From: Fibrobacter succinogenes
Lineage (GTDB): Bacteria > Fibrobacterota > Fibrobacteria > Fibrobacterales > Fibrobacteraceae
Direction: 5' to 3'
Assembly: GCA_902800345.1 (NCBI GenBank)
Contig: CADCDO010000015.1
Coordinates: 1-64,000, forward strand
DNA length: 64,000 bases
Shown here: in pieces, positions 26,371 through 35,498 of the stretch
How the letters are laid out: each line of letters opens with the position of its first letter
Numbering within the stretch: position 1 is the first letter of the stretch
Made by a program: the position numbers and the translations under genes
Notes under the pieces: generated by a model
The model's database searches: none
Told to the model about the DNA's origin: nothing
The model's input: only the letters and a program-made list of their open reading frames with translations

Positions 26371-29286
26371 ATGAGCTTTTTTGACGCATTTAAACCGAAA
26401 TGGCAAAATTCCAACCCTGCAAAGCGCATCGAAGCGATTGCCGAATTGGATGATCTCAGTAGTCAAGATATTGTCGAACGAGTCGCCCTTTCCGATGATA
26501 ATGTCGAAGTGAAATTGGCTGCAATCAAAAGACTTGCAATTATTAAGACACTTCAGGAAATTTCTAAGAATGACAAGGACTCCAGCGTACGTCGTTTGGC
26601 CGAAACCAGAGCCTTCGAGGAAATTGTCAAAAAACTCAAAGGTTATAGTTCCCCGGATCTGGATGATGAAATCCGCGGCTACATCGAAGCCGTGAAGGAT
26701 ACGCGCTATGCCGAAGACGTCCTCAAGGCTACAAACAACTTAACACTCAAACACGAATTGGTCAAACTTTGCAGCAAGCAATCTCTCCTTGCACAAATTG
26801 CATCGCGCGACTCTAGCGAAGAAATCGCACTGGCAGCGGCAGACCGTATAACATCAGAATCACTCCAGTCTGATTTGGTCAAGGTTTCCAAGCACAGTTC
26901 CGTCCGCAAAATGATTTCGGATAAAGTCCGAGCCAAAAAAGAATCCGAAGACAATGGCAAAAAAGCGGCCGACCTTTTGCAGAGCAAGCGGGAAGCGCTC
27001 ATCAAGCAGGCCCATTTCCTTGCGGCCCAGAAAGACGCCTTTGCGACCAAACCGCAATTCGACGACTTGATGAATGAAGCAAACGCCCTTGGCATGGGCG
27101 ACTCCGCCGAAACGCTCAACGAAATTTACGCAAGCTTCAACAAGTTCTATGACGAAGCGAATGCAGCCAAGAAGGCCGCCGAAAACGCCGAAGCCGAAAA
27201 GCAAGCCAAGATCCTGCATCTCACCGAAACGCTTGCTGAACTTGAAGGCTTGCTCGAAGCGCACACGACTGAAGAAAACGCCGAACGAGTGAACGCCATC
27301 ATTGAAGAATGGACTGCAAACAAATCCATCATGGATGCCGCGGCGACCAAGCGCTTCAACAACGCCTACTTCAAGACGCAAGAAGCAAAGAAAATTGTCA
27401 TCCCGACGGCAGAGTCCGAAAACGCAAGCGAAGAAGAAATTGCAATCCGCAAGAGCCTTCTCGAAAGACTTCAGGCCCTCTCCGAAACAGAAATTGATGA
27501 AAACACAGGCAAGCATTTGCATGCGATTGTTCGCGAATGGGAAAAGCTGGACCTTCTCGAAGGCGACGATCCGATTCTCCAATCGTACAATGCCCTGCGC
27601 ACAAAGTTGAACGAACTGATTACGGCGTACAACGAAAAAGCGCAAAAAGTTATCGAAGAAAATTCCAAGAAACTCCGCGGGCTCATCGAACGCATCCAGA
27701 ACATCGATGAGAACCAGGAATTCCGTGAAATCCACAAGATTCTCCGCGACACCTATCAGGAATGGAAGGAAATCGTCGGCGAACAAAAGTTCAAATACCA
27801 CGATCTCTGGCAAGAATACAAGATTGCCACTTCCCGCTTCCAGGAAATGCAGCAGTGGGAAAACTGGCACAACGAAAAAGACCGCGACACCATCATCGAG
27901 GAAATGGACGCGCTCTCCAAGGAAACGCCAAGCCAGGCCGTGCTGACCAAGTTCCGCGAACTCTGCAGCAAGTGGCGCGAAATTGGACCGATTTCTGCAG
28001 CCAAGTTCCAGGACTATAGGGACCGTTTCCAAGCTCTTGTCGATAAGATCAAGGAAAACTGCGCCCCGTTCATCGAAGAACAGAACGCCGAACGCCAAAA
28101 GAACCTGACCGAGAAAGAAGGCCTGTGCCAGAAGGTAGAAGACCTCGTAGCCAATGCCGAAATTTTCTGGAAGGACAAGTTCAAGGCCGTGCAGGAAATC
28201 CAAGAAAACTGGAAGAACATCGGCATGGTCCCGAAAGATGCCTTTGCCGCATTGAACAAACGCTTCAAGGACGCCGTGAACGCCTTCTACGCCCAGCACA
28301 AAGAAAATGTGAAGCACGAAGACGAAAGCCGCGAAGCGAACTACGAAAAGAAAGTAGCCCTCTGCATCGAAGCCGAAGCCATCAAGGATTCGACCGACTG
28401 GAACGCCACCTCCACCAAGCTCAAGCAATTGCAGGACGCTTGGAAGGCGACCGGCCCTGTGCCGAAGAGCAAGTCCGACGAAATTTGGACACGCTTCCGC
28501 ACGGCATGTGACTCGTTCTTTGAAAAGAAGCGCAACCACTTTGAAGAAATGGATGCTGCAAAGCAAAAGAATCTGGAACAGAAACAAGCCCTCTGCGAAA
28601 AACTCGAGGCGTTCGACCTCGATAACATCACTCCTGAAGTTATCGAAGCTTATAAAGCAATCGATGCAGAATGGAAAACGATTGGCATGGTCCCGAAAGA
28701 GGCCGTCGAAAGCATCAATGAACGTTACTGTGCCATCGTGAACAGGATTGTCGCAAAGATGGCTGAATCCGATCCGGAACTTCAGGCCAAGATTGCCGAT
28801 ATCAAGAAGAAAAAGCAGGACTCGATTGAGAAGGTTCGCCAGTTCGCCGAAAGCGCGGGCTCCAACCAGCTCGCCGACGCCGTTCGTGATCTCCAAAAGG
28901 AATGGATTACGCTCGGGTCTTGCGGTAACGATGACGCAGAATTGCAAAAAGCATTCCGTGATGCTTGCGACGATTTCTTCACGCGCCGTCGTGACCAACT
29001 CGACATCCAGGAACAGGCTCGCCAGAACAACCTGCAAAAGAAGATTCTCCTCTGCGAACAGGCCGAAGACCTGCTCACGGAATTGAATGACCAAACGGTT
29101 GTAGCATCGATGAACAAGGTCAAGCACTTCCGTCGCTTGTGGAAGGAAGTCGGAGCCGTTCCTCGCGACCAGTCCGAAAAGATCTGGAAGCGCTTCAACA
29201 CAGCTTGCGACCAGGTGTTCGCCTTTGGCCGCAAGGACGAGAAGAAGGAAGAAGCCACGGCTCAGCCCGCTCTCAGCGAAGCATAA
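26371..29286 (+). CDS. Large DUF349 repeat protein (971 aa)
   Basis: This is a highly charged, helical cytoplasmic protein. Residues 1-190 look like HEAT-type repeats ('RVALSDDNVEVKLAAIKRLA'). From about 260 onward the chain is built from eight or nine DUF349 units, each with an 'EW/NWK.IG.VP' motif and a 'RF..A...F' helix; examples are 'QENWKNIGMVPKD' and 'RRLWKEVGAVPRDQSEKIW'. TTGGAG lies five bases before the ATG. DUF349 proteins are widespread, but no general function is established. It stands alone between priA and the TsaC-type gene. Antisense open frames of several hundred codons are shadows of its biased codon usage. Confidence 0.92.
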   Translation: MSFFDAFKPKWQNSNPAKRIEAIAELDDLSSQDIVERVALSDDNVEVKLAAIKRLAIIKTLQEISKNDKDSSVRRLAETRAFEEIVKKLKGYSSPDLDDEIRGYIEAVKDTRYAEDVLKATNNLTLKHELVKLCSKQSLLAQIASRDSSEEIALAAADRITSESLQSDLVKVSKHSSVRKMISDKVRAKKESEDNGKKAADLLQSKREALIKQAHFLAAQKDAFATKPQFDDLMNEANALGMGDSAETLNEIYASFNKFYDEANAAKKAAENAEAEKQAKILHLTETLAELEGLLEAHTTEENAERVNAIIEEWTANKSIMDAAATKRFNNAYFKTQEAKKIVIPTAESENASEEEIAIRKSLLERLQALSETEIDENTGKHLHAIVREWEKLDLLEGDDPILQSYNALRTKLNELITAYNEKAQKVIEENSKKLRGLIERIQNIDENQEFREIHKILRDTYQEWKEIVGEQKFKYHDLWQEYKIATSRFQEMQQWENWHNEKDRDTIIEEMDALSKETPSQAVLTKFRELCSKWREIGPISAAKFQDYRDRFQALVDKIKENCAPFIEEQNAERQKNLTEKEGLCQKVEDLVANAEIFWKDKFKAVQEIQENWKNIGMVPKDAFAALNKRFKDAVNAFYAQHKENVKHEDESREANYEKKVALCIEAEAIKDSTDWNATSTKLKQLQDAWKATGPVPKSKSDEIWTRFRTACDSFFEKKRNHFEEMDAAKQKNLEQKQALCEKLEAFDLDNITPEVIEAYKAIDAEWKTIGMVPKEAVESINERYCAIVNRIVAKMAESDPELQAKIADIKKKKQDSIEKVRQFAESAGSNQLADAVRDLQKEWITLGSCGNDDAELQKAFRDACDDFFTRRRDQLDIQEQARQNNLQKKILLCEQAEDLLTELNDQTVVASMNKVKHFRRLWKEVGAVPRDQSEKIWKRFNTACDQVFAFGRKDEKKEEATAQPALSEA

Positions 29287-29308
29287 GCGAAACGGCGAAA
29301 GCCTCCGC

Positions 29309-29395
29309 AACATTGTCATGCCCGCCTCCGTGCACTTTGCTCACTTAGCTCTTTAGAGCTTACGTGAGCATGGTCCGCGTATGGGGAGGGCATTT
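29309..29395. repeat. Nested inverted repeat in the gap after the DUF349 gene
   Basis: The inner hairpin at 29339-29369 pairs GCTCAC with GTGAGC and AGCTC with GAGCT around a TTTA loop. An outer, imperfect pairing links 'ATGCCCGCCTCC' (29318-29329) with 'GGGGAGGGCAT' (29383-29393). It lacks a long T-run directly after the stem, so it may be a repeat hairpin rather than a terminator. Confidence 0.5.
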
Positions 29396-29429
29396 CCTTT
29401 TTATACCATAAAATTTTTATTTTTGGGTC

Positions 29430-30395
29430 ATGAAATTTCCACCCTGGACAAGTATAAGCGAAGCTGCCCGTTTCCTCCAAGCTGGCGAAGTCGTCGCCAT
29501 CCCGACAGAAACTGTTTATGGGCTCGCCGGAAACGCATTCGACCCCAAAGCTCTCGCCAAAATTTTCGCCGCCAAGGAGCGACCGACATTCGACCCACTG
29601 ATTGTCCACATCGCGGATATCGCTCAACTCACAGACATCGCCAAAGACATTCCCGATAGCGCCTACAGGCTCGCCGAAGCTTATTGGCCTGGCCCGATGA
29701 CAATTATCCTCCCCAAAAAGGATTGCATCCCAGACCTTTGCACAAGCGCACTCCCCTCAGTCGCCGTACGCTTCCCGAGCCACCCGATTGCTCAAGCAAT
29801 CATTAAGGAATCTGGCCTCCCGCTGGCCGCCCCGAGTGCAAACCTCTTTAAGCACGTGAGCCCCACGACCGCTGAACACGTTGCCGCCCAGCTCGCCGAC
29901 CGCATCGCAGGCATTGTCGATGGCGGCCCTTGTTCTGTAGGCGTAGAAAGCTCCATCATCTCGCTTGCAGGCGAAAAGCCCACAGTCCTCCGCCCAGGCG
30001 CCATCACGCCAGAGATGTTTGCAAAAGTTCTCGGCGATGTCGCCATTAAAGAATCCACATCCAAACCCGGCCAGCCGATGCTCGCCCCCGGCCAATGCGA
30101 CACGCATTACCGCCCGCAAGTTCCACTTTACTACGGCGAAGTCCCGGCCGGATACACACTGCCTGAGCACACCGTCCGCATCGCTTTCGGAACGCAACCG
30201 GGCCCCATCCCAGCAACAGTAAACTTGTCAGTTACAGGCGACATGGTCGAAGCAACATCCAAGCTTTACGCATTCATGCACGACCTTGACAAATCCGAAT
30301 ACGACCTGATTCTCGTAGACCCCATCCCGAACGTAGGCGTCGGCATGGCGCTGAACGACCGCCTCAAGCGTGCCAGCATCAAGACATTGCCGTAA
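29430..30395 (+). CDS. L-threonylcarbamoyladenylate synthase (TsaC/Sua5 family)
   Basis: This enzyme makes threonylcarbamoyl-AMP from Thr, bicarbonate and ATP for the t6A37 modification of ANN-decoding tRNAs. The N-terminal YrdC-like domain shows 'GEVVAIPTETVYGLAGNAF', 'AAKERPTFDPLIVHI', 'YWPGPMTIIL' and 'LPLAAPSANLFKHVSPT'. The C-terminal Sua5 domain follows after 'PTVLRPGAITPE', with the linking 'PGQPMLAPGQCDTHYRP' loop. At 321 residues this is the longer Sua5-type two-domain form. Its ATG follows a weakly structured leader without a clear ribosome-binding site. Confidence 0.95.
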   Translation: MKFPPWTSISEAARFLQAGEVVAIPTETVYGLAGNAFDPKALAKIFAAKERPTFDPLIVHIADIAQLTDIAKDIPDSAYRLAEAYWPGPMTIILPKKDCIPDLCTSALPSVAVRFPSHPIAQAIIKESGLPLAAPSANLFKHVSPTTAEHVAAQLADRIAGIVDGGPCSVGVESSIISLAGEKPTVLRPGAITPEMFAKVLGDVAIKESTSKPGQPMLAPGQCDTHYRPQVPLYYGEVPAGYTLPEHTVRIAFGTQPGPIPATVNLSVTGDMVEATSKLYAFMHDLDKSEYDLILVDPIPNVGVGMALNDRLKRASIKTLP

Positions 30396-30455
30396 AAATG
30401 GTCCCAAACGGGAAACGCCTCGGAAATGGTCGCTCAAGTAAACTTGGCGACCGCT

Positions 30456-31301
30456 TCACTCGGCTTGTACGTCCTTGAGGCAACGAACAGAAAACCCGAA
30501 GATCTTGTAGCTGCTGCCCAGGTCCGCATCGCCGTCGTCATAGCCCAAGCCCACGTAGTACGCGCAGCCGCTATTGTACTCTGTAGAACTCCAGAAGTGC
30601 GCGTAGTCGCCCTCGCCGTAGTAACACCCGTCGTTGTACCTGCCGCCGGCAGGGAGCGCAGAGAAGGCGAAGGCATCCTCGTTGGTGATGCCGCGATACG
30701 TCGTCCAGCCAGTCGTGGACTTGAGCACCTTGCCTGCGATTGACTTGCCTACAATGGTTGATTGACCGCCAACTGCAGTGAACAAAGTTTCGAATTCCGC
30801 TTTTGTTGGCAGGTGCCAGCCCTTTGGGCAAACACCGCAAACAGGATAAGTCGGAGAGCAGGTTGTGACAGAACCACAGCCCTTGCCGTTCGTGCTCCAC
30901 GTGCCCACGCTGTCCATCGCAGCGGCCCATGTATAAAGGCGGCCGTACTTGGAGCAGTTGTTTGCGTCGTTGTTGTAGCACCAACTGGTGGAATCAGAGG
31001 TATAGTCATAACTTTCATAGGTATAGTCATAACCTTTATAGGGTACATCAGTATAGGCGTAGTTGAGGTTCTGGGCCATCCAAGTCTGAGTGCCGATGGT
31101 AACCGTCTTGTACGTTTGGCCGTCGCGGGAATCTGTCATAGTTCCGGTCGTCACTTCGGCAGGCTCAGTGACCTTGCTAGAAGATGATTCTGCTTTTTCT
31201 GAACTGCTCGACTGCGGTGTGACGCCATCGCTGCAGGCGACAAGCAGCAGAACGGAAACTGCAGCAACAACAAAAGAAAGTCCATGTTTCGCTTTTAGCA
31301 C
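30456..31301 (-). CDS. FISUMP-domain lipoprotein with internal Tyr/Asp repeat (281 aa)
   Basis: This is an exported lipoprotein: 'VLLLVACSDG' places the anchored Cys at residue 23, followed by a Ser-rich spacer. Residues 43-51 ('VTEPAEVTT') are encoded by a copy of an interspersed repeat. The FISUMP domain runs from 'TDSRDGQTYKTVTIG' to 'GFSVRCLKD', with the extra tail 'VQAE'. After 'AQNLNY' it has an insertion absent from the sibling copies, 'YKGYDYTYESYDYTSDST'. This is encoded by an imperfect direct repeat at about 31000-31050. It lies on the strand opposite the TsaC-type gene, tail to tail. Confidence 0.92.
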   Translation of the reverse strand: MLKAKHGLSFVVAAVSVLLLVACSDGVTPQSSSSEKAESSSSKVTEPAEVTTGTMTDSRDGQTYKTVTIGTQTWMAQNLNYAYTDVPYKGYDYTYESYDYTSDSTSWCYNNDANNCSKYGRLYTWAAAMDSVGTWSTNGKGCGSVTTCSPTYPVCGVCPKGWHLPTKAEFETLFTAVGGQSTIVGKSIAGKVLKSTTGWTTYRGITNEDAFAFSALPAGGRYNDGCYYGEGDYAHFWSSTEYNSGCAYYVGLGYDDGDADLGSSYKIFGFSVRCLKDVQAE

Positions 31302-31335
31302 AACCTAACCCCTGAAACCTAGAGCCAAACACCTA

Positions 31336-32058
31336 CTACATCGGAAACAGCGGATAGTGTTCCTTGGTGTAAGCACGCGTAAATGCATTAAAATGCCACC
31401 ATTCGCTAGGGAGCATCACCCAGCCGGCACGCTTCATGATATTGCGGAGCAAGTTGCGATTGTTAATTTGTTCTTGCGTAAGGCGTCCAGATTTCAAAGC
31501 ATCCGCCTCGCCCACGATTCCAGCACAACGTTCAAACGAATCGAAATCGGCGCCCATGTCCAGCAAATGGCCCGTGCTGTCGGCAAGTCCTAAATCGAGC
31601 GCCAATCCGTAATTGTGCAATCCGCCTGTTTTACCGGACGAAACAAAATGGCTATAAGGCGTTCCCGCCACAGATTGTTTCAGAACCGACTGCGCATACA
31701 TCGGACGAGCCGCATCAAAAATCACAAGCGTATATCCCGGCAATTCTTTAGCTATTATCGAAAGTGCCCGTTTCAGTTTAGGCAAACCGTCTTTATGGAT
31801 AAACGCCCGCTGGATACCGCAGTATATATCATGGCCAGTTACGTTGTTAAACGTCGCATAACGCAAGTCCATGCGGAGGCCTTCCATATCCGTTATTTCA
31901 ACGAGCTTTGGATTGTGCGCGGCATACTCCATCCACTTTTCCGCAGACGAGCAATAACGCAAAGGTTTCTCGGGTTTGGGCGGCACGAACAAACTGTCCG
32001 TCTTATGGGAGTAAGCCAAAGCAGCAAAGAAGAGAATAGATAAGAAAAGACGATTCAT
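31336..32058 (-). CDS. VanX/DdpX-type D-Ala-D-Ala dipeptidase, exported
   Basis: This is a zinc peptidase of family M15D, expected to cleave D-alanyl-D-alanine or related peptidoglycan dipeptides in the periplasm. 'MDLRYATFNNVTG' is the family's opening. The catalytic Arg lies in 'VIFDAARPMYAQ', zinc ligands in 'GGLHNYGLALDLGL' and 'SEWWHFN', and the general base Glu in 'EWWH'. The chosen ATG at 32058 begins a signal peptide ('MNRLFLSILFFAALAYSHK'). The frame is open for 35 more codons upstream, but that part is translated repeat text. No Shine-Dalgarno sequence is visible. There are no vanA/vanH-like neighbours, so it is more likely for cell-wall turnover than for vancomycin resistance. Confidence 0.88.
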   Translation of the reverse strand: MNRLFLSILFFAALAYSHKTDSLFVPPKPEKPLRYCSSAEKWMEYAAHNPKLVEITDMEGLRMDLRYATFNNVTGHDIYCGIQRAFIHKDGLPKLKRALSIIAKELPGYTLVIFDAARPMYAQSVLKQSVAGTPYSHFVSSGKTGGLHNYGLALDLGLADSTGHLLDMGADFDSFERCAGIVGEADALKSGRLTQEQINNRNLLRNIMKRAGWVMLPSEWWHFNAFTRAYTKEHYPLFPM

Positions 32059-32069
32059 AAGAAAAAGCT

Positions 32070-32199
32070 GGTATGGGGTATGGGCACGGGGCTTACGCCC
32101 CTTTGGGCTATGGGGTTTGCTCAAGCGAAGCGACCTGAAAGAGCCAAAGCCACGCAATGACATTTTCCTTTCGTCTTTAGTCTCTCGTCTTTCGTCTAA
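32070..32199. repeat. Interspersed-repeat-filled gap (hairpin, GCGAAGCGAC words, GACGAAAGACGAGAGAC run)
   Basis: This gap lies between the dipeptidase and the receptor-like gene. It holds a perfect hairpin GGGGCTTACGCCCC (32088-32101), 'CTATGGGG' and 'CAAGCGAAGCGACC' words. At 32167-32199 there is a run of TTTCGTCTTTAGTCTCTCG-type words. The last run is nearly identical to 56710-56747, which is coding. Confidence 0.75.
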
Positions 32200-34551
32200 T
32201 TATATTCCCAATTGCACTTCTACGCCAAAGTCGATATTGAGTCCCATACCCTTCGCGATGAACGGCACCAAGTCATATCCATTAGCGGTATTCTTGTCCT
32301 TATCCTTCGCCACCCATGAACGTTCGCGCCAGTTCCGGGAACCCAAGAATCTGAGAGCATCGACATCGAGTTTTGCAAAGATGTTATCGAATTCCAGATA
32401 GAATCTTGCATGCTTAAAGAAGAACTTCGACTTCGTCAAATCGAGATTTACACGCAAATCGGTTCTATACAAATCCGTAAACCTGTTGTAATCCCTAAGT
32501 TCTCGCGTTCCACTCTTTCCGTCAGCAGTAGGCTTGATGGTGTAATAGTAAAGCGGCCTGTGCCATGCGGCATGGTGCGTCAAGATAACCGACACGATGG
32601 AATCCTTGCGCGGATAATATCTAAAGTGAGAAACGATGTCCAAACGGGAATTCGCTTCCCACGGCAAAGATCTGCCACCTTTCAATTCATACTCGCCATA
32701 TACGGAACTGGCATTCATCGCCATCGAAAAGTGATGCGACGTTTTCCATTCGAGCGAGCCCGAAGCGCCGGAGACCCAAGCATAATCGACAGGCGTTATG
32801 TCATTGTAATTTGCAAAAACCTTCGGCAGCGGGAGCAACGGATCAAAGTAGAAACGCCCAAAGCCGGCCACCTGGGCCACCAAGTACTTGGAACGGTAGC
32901 CAACGCCCAACTTGAGAGATGTACCAGATTCCAAACGCCCCGTCAAGTCGCCATCGTCAAAGTAATGTTTCCAGTCCGCACGATAAGCCGCATTCGTAAA
33001 GAGTCTCCAGTACGCTGAATCCTTTTTGGACAAATTGCGTTCCATATCGAACGAAACCGTCGGCAAAGCCTTGTGTCCTGCAGCATCTGCAACGGCGCCC
33101 ACGGAGAACATATGTTCCGAATAATCATTTTTCCAATCAAGCGTCGCGGCTCCAGACAAAACGCCGGTCTGGTAATCACTGCTTTCTTCACCACCAGGTA
33201 TTGGATAACTGCGTTCAACCAAGTGATGTTCGTAGAGAATTGCGCCGCGCAAGTCGGCACCAAAAATATCGGCATTGAAATTTTTATCAGCACCGGCACT
33301 CAAAGTCGTGTGCGTTTGGCTGTAACCATCAATAAAAGTCCTCGCGTATTCATCCATAAACGAGCCCGTGCGGAATCCTGTCGTATCGCGGATCGTATCA
33401 CTCAGGCTTTCACGGACAAGTCCCGCATGGAAACTGGCTCCGAATTTCGAGGCGTATTCACCTCCGATAACCAAGTAGCTTTGGCTCCCTTCGGCAATGT
33501 CAATCGTATTGATACTGCTAAAAAGTTTCGACGTATCTTGACGGATCCTATATTCGTCGGAACTGAACAACGTACGCAATGCCCATGTTGTGTTGCCTAG
33601 CGAATCCGAGCCGTTCAACTGCGCATAGAGATCAAACGCAGAAAGATCAAACGGATCCGACGACTTCACCTTTTCGCTACCAGAAGAATTGTCATCGCGT
33701 TTGCGGAATTCCGTAAAGAACTTTTCGCCCAAAATTTTCAGGATGCCGTCGTCAAGCGTGCGGAACGCAAAGCGGAAACTGTCCCAGATGAAGAACGGAG
33801 CGTCAACCAAAACTTCTCGTTGAGCGAGAGTGGCGGAACCTCTCAAGCCCCATTCGCCGTTGGTCTGTTCGGGAATATACTGGATAGAGGTCGCAAGCCC
33901 CTGTCCCAAAGGCCCTTGTCCGTAATGGTCATGGACTTCTATCCCGCTCAACGTATGCGGGTTAATGACAGACAAGTTTCCAGGGAAACCGAGATCCAAA
34001 TGGCGCATGTTCGGAATACGGAGACGTCCCAAATGATATGCGACGTCGCTTGCGCGCGAACCGTCATAATACAAGGCACTGCTAAAATCCTTCTGTCCCG
34101 AAATACCAGGCATCTGGCTCAAGTGATCTGTAATATCAAAGCGCATGCCCGCAGCGTCTTCAAGCTTGTCTAGTTGAACAGTACGTTCGACCTCCCACTT
34201 GACGAACTCGCCGCCACCGATAATCGTACTCGCCCCAAGGTTCGTGACGTTCGTGCTGAGGGTGATTACCATGTCCATCAAATCGGCAAAATCCTGCAAA
34301 TCCACAAAGACGCTGTCGAAACCATCTTTCTTGAACACAAGCGAAGCGTTCTTCGACTCGACCGCAAGTTCAAAACGACCACGGGAATCCGTTTCCCCGA
34401 TCTTCTTGCCGGACTTGTACGAAATAACGACATCCTTGACAGGCAAATCCGATTCCGCTTCAAGGACGACACCAATAACCGTAGTTGGAGAAGCCGCGAG
34501 AACCCCTACCACCAGAAATAAGACAAAACTGAAAAATAAACGAAAATTCAT
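32200..34551 (-). CDS. TonB-dependent-receptor-like outer-membrane protein
   Basis: This is a 783-residue outer-membrane protein with the domain order of TonB-linked receptors. The signal peptide is residues 1-19. A carboxypeptidase-regulatory-like sandwich covers about 20-100 ('VLEAESDLPVKDVVISYKS', 'TDSRGRFEL'). A plug-like region covers about 105-235 ('LSQMPGISGQKDF', 'GIEVHDHYGQGPLGQ'), and a large barrel follows with many aromatic-ended strands up to 'NIDFGVEVQLGI'. No clear TonB box was found. The final residue is Ile rather than Phe. It is divergent from the nitrilase gene across 66 bp. The ligand is not shown; in Fibrobacter such proteins may serve glycan or metal uptake. Confidence 0.8.
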   Translation of the reverse strand: MNFRLFFSFVLFLVVGVLAASPTTVIGVVLEAESDLPVKDVVISYKSGKKIGETDSRGRFELAVESKNASLVFKKDGFDSVFVDLQDFADLMDMVITLSTNVTNLGASTIIGGGEFVKWEVERTVQLDKLEDAAGMRFDITDHLSQMPGISGQKDFSSALYYDGSRASDVAYHLGRLRIPNMRHLDLGFPGNLSVINPHTLSGIEVHDHYGQGPLGQGLATSIQYIPEQTNGEWGLRGSATLAQREVLVDAPFFIWDSFRFAFRTLDDGILKILGEKFFTEFRKRDDNSSGSEKVKSSDPFDLSAFDLYAQLNGSDSLGNTTWALRTLFSSDEYRIRQDTSKLFSSINTIDIAEGSQSYLVIGGEYASKFGASFHAGLVRESLSDTIRDTTGFRTGSFMDEYARTFIDGYSQTHTTLSAGADKNFNADIFGADLRGAILYEHHLVERSYPIPGGEESSDYQTGVLSGAATLDWKNDYSEHMFSVGAVADAAGHKALPTVSFDMERNLSKKDSAYWRLFTNAAYRADWKHYFDDGDLTGRLESGTSLKLGVGYRSKYLVAQVAGFGRFYFDPLLPLPKVFANYNDITPVDYAWVSGASGSLEWKTSHHFSMAMNASSVYGEYELKGGRSLPWEANSRLDIVSHFRYYPRKDSIVSVILTHHAAWHRPLYYYTIKPTADGKSGTRELRDYNRFTDLYRTDLRVNLDLTKSKFFFKHARFYLEFDNIFAKLDVDALRFLGSRNWRERSWVAKDKDKNTANGYDLVPFIAKGMGLNIDFGVEVQLGI

Positions 34552-34617
34552 ATCCCCAAAATAGATAATTTATGCAAGGAAAATTTCAACAGCCCCTCAA
34601 CATCTTATATTATATGC

Positions 34618-35493
34618 ATGCTTAAAGTTTACCTCGTCCAGATGGATAGCTCCTTGGGCACCAAGTCCGAGAATCTTGCAAGAGCTAAAAAGATGATTCT
34701 CGATGCCCATCCTGCCGCCGGGAGCCTAGTGTTGCTGCCCGAAATGTTCGCCACGGGATATATTCCCGCAAGTCTCGACGATGCCGCCGAAGATTTCAGT
34801 TCTTGCAATTCCGGCGAAACCGCCCGCATGCTTTCCGAAGCGGCCTCCGCCACAAGCAGCACCATCATGGGAGCGGGCATCACGAGCATACACGATAAAT
34901 TCCTGAACCACGTGAGCATCTACGAACCAGGCTCCACCGGGGAACATTGCGGCTACGACAAGATGAACCTGTTCTTCCCGGAAAAGGAAAGTTTTAGGGC
35001 TGGCGAAAGGATTAATTTATTTAAGATAAAAGAAGTCCCCGCTAGGGAATGCGCAGAACACGACGAAAAGTCGAACTCAAGTCTAATGAACAGTGCGGAC
35101 GCAGGTGGTGCCATCTGGAATGTGGCTTCGTTTATCTGCTACGATTTGCGTTTTCCGGAGCTGTTCCGCGAAGCGACCAAGCAAGGAGCAAACCTCATCA
35201 CAGTTCAAGCCGCATGGCCCGCCAAAAGGCATGCCCACTGGGAAACGCTCCTCAAGGCTCGGGCAATCGAAAACCAAGTCTATATTGCCGCCGTAAACGC
35301 CGTAAGTTCCCGCACCGACGCCAAGTCTCCGCTCGCAGGAACATCGCTCGTCATCTCGCCATACGGAGACATTCTCGCCGAAGGCCCCGCCCAAAGCGAA
35401 GCCGTCATTTACGCAGAACTCGACCTCCAAGCCGAAAAAGAGTACCGCAAGTCATTCCCCGTCCTCGACGGAATCGTCCCACCCACCCCGTAA
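34618..35493 (+). CDS. Carbon-nitrogen hydrolase (nitrilase superfamily, omega-amidase/YafV-like)
   Basis: This is a cytoplasmic amidase of the nitrilase superfamily with the full Glu-Lys-Cys triad. Glu42 lies in 'LLPEMFATGY', Lys115 in 'CGYDKMNLFFPE' and Cys174 in 'SFICYDLRFPELFRE'. The last motif and 'AWPAKRHAHWETLLKARAIE' are typical of the omega-amidase/Nit2 group, which hydrolyses 2-oxoglutaramate-type amides. A hydrophilic insertion at about 143-165 ('ECAEHDEKSNSSLMN') is not typical. The next gene starts six bases after the stop, so they are probably co-transcribed. Confidence 0.92.
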   Translation: MLKVYLVQMDSSLGTKSENLARAKKMILDAHPAAGSLVLLPEMFATGYIPASLDDAAEDFSSCNSGETARMLSEAASATSSTIMGAGITSIHDKFLNHVSIYEPGSTGEHCGYDKMNLFFPEKESFRAGERINLFKIKEVPARECAEHDEKSNSSLMNSADAGGAIWNVASFICYDLRFPELFREATKQGANLITVQAAWPAKRHAHWETLLKARAIENQVYIAAVNAVSSRTDAKSPLAGTSLVISPYGDILAEGPAQSEAVIYAELDLQAEKEYRKSFPVLDGIVPPTP

Positions 35494-35498
35494 AAGAT

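Noticed and set aside
26860..29319. An 819-codon open frame antisense to the DUF349 protein
   Set aside because: Rich in Phe/Leu/Val from the reverse complement of Lys/Glu codons; no ribosome site or recognisable motif.
31336..32058. Vancomycin-resistance vanX
   Set aside because: There is no vanH, vanA or vanRS nearby, and the protein has its own signal peptide; a cell-wall turnover dipeptidase is a better reading.
32059..32163. Longer N-terminus for the VanX-like dipeptidase
   Set aside because: The extra 35 codons translate interspersed repeat text and would precede a clear signal peptide.
35049..35498. Upstream extension of the 120-residue gene after the nitrilase
   Set aside because: It overlaps the nitrilase gene in another frame and is Arg/Pro-rich nonsense; the ATG at 35499 is the natural start.
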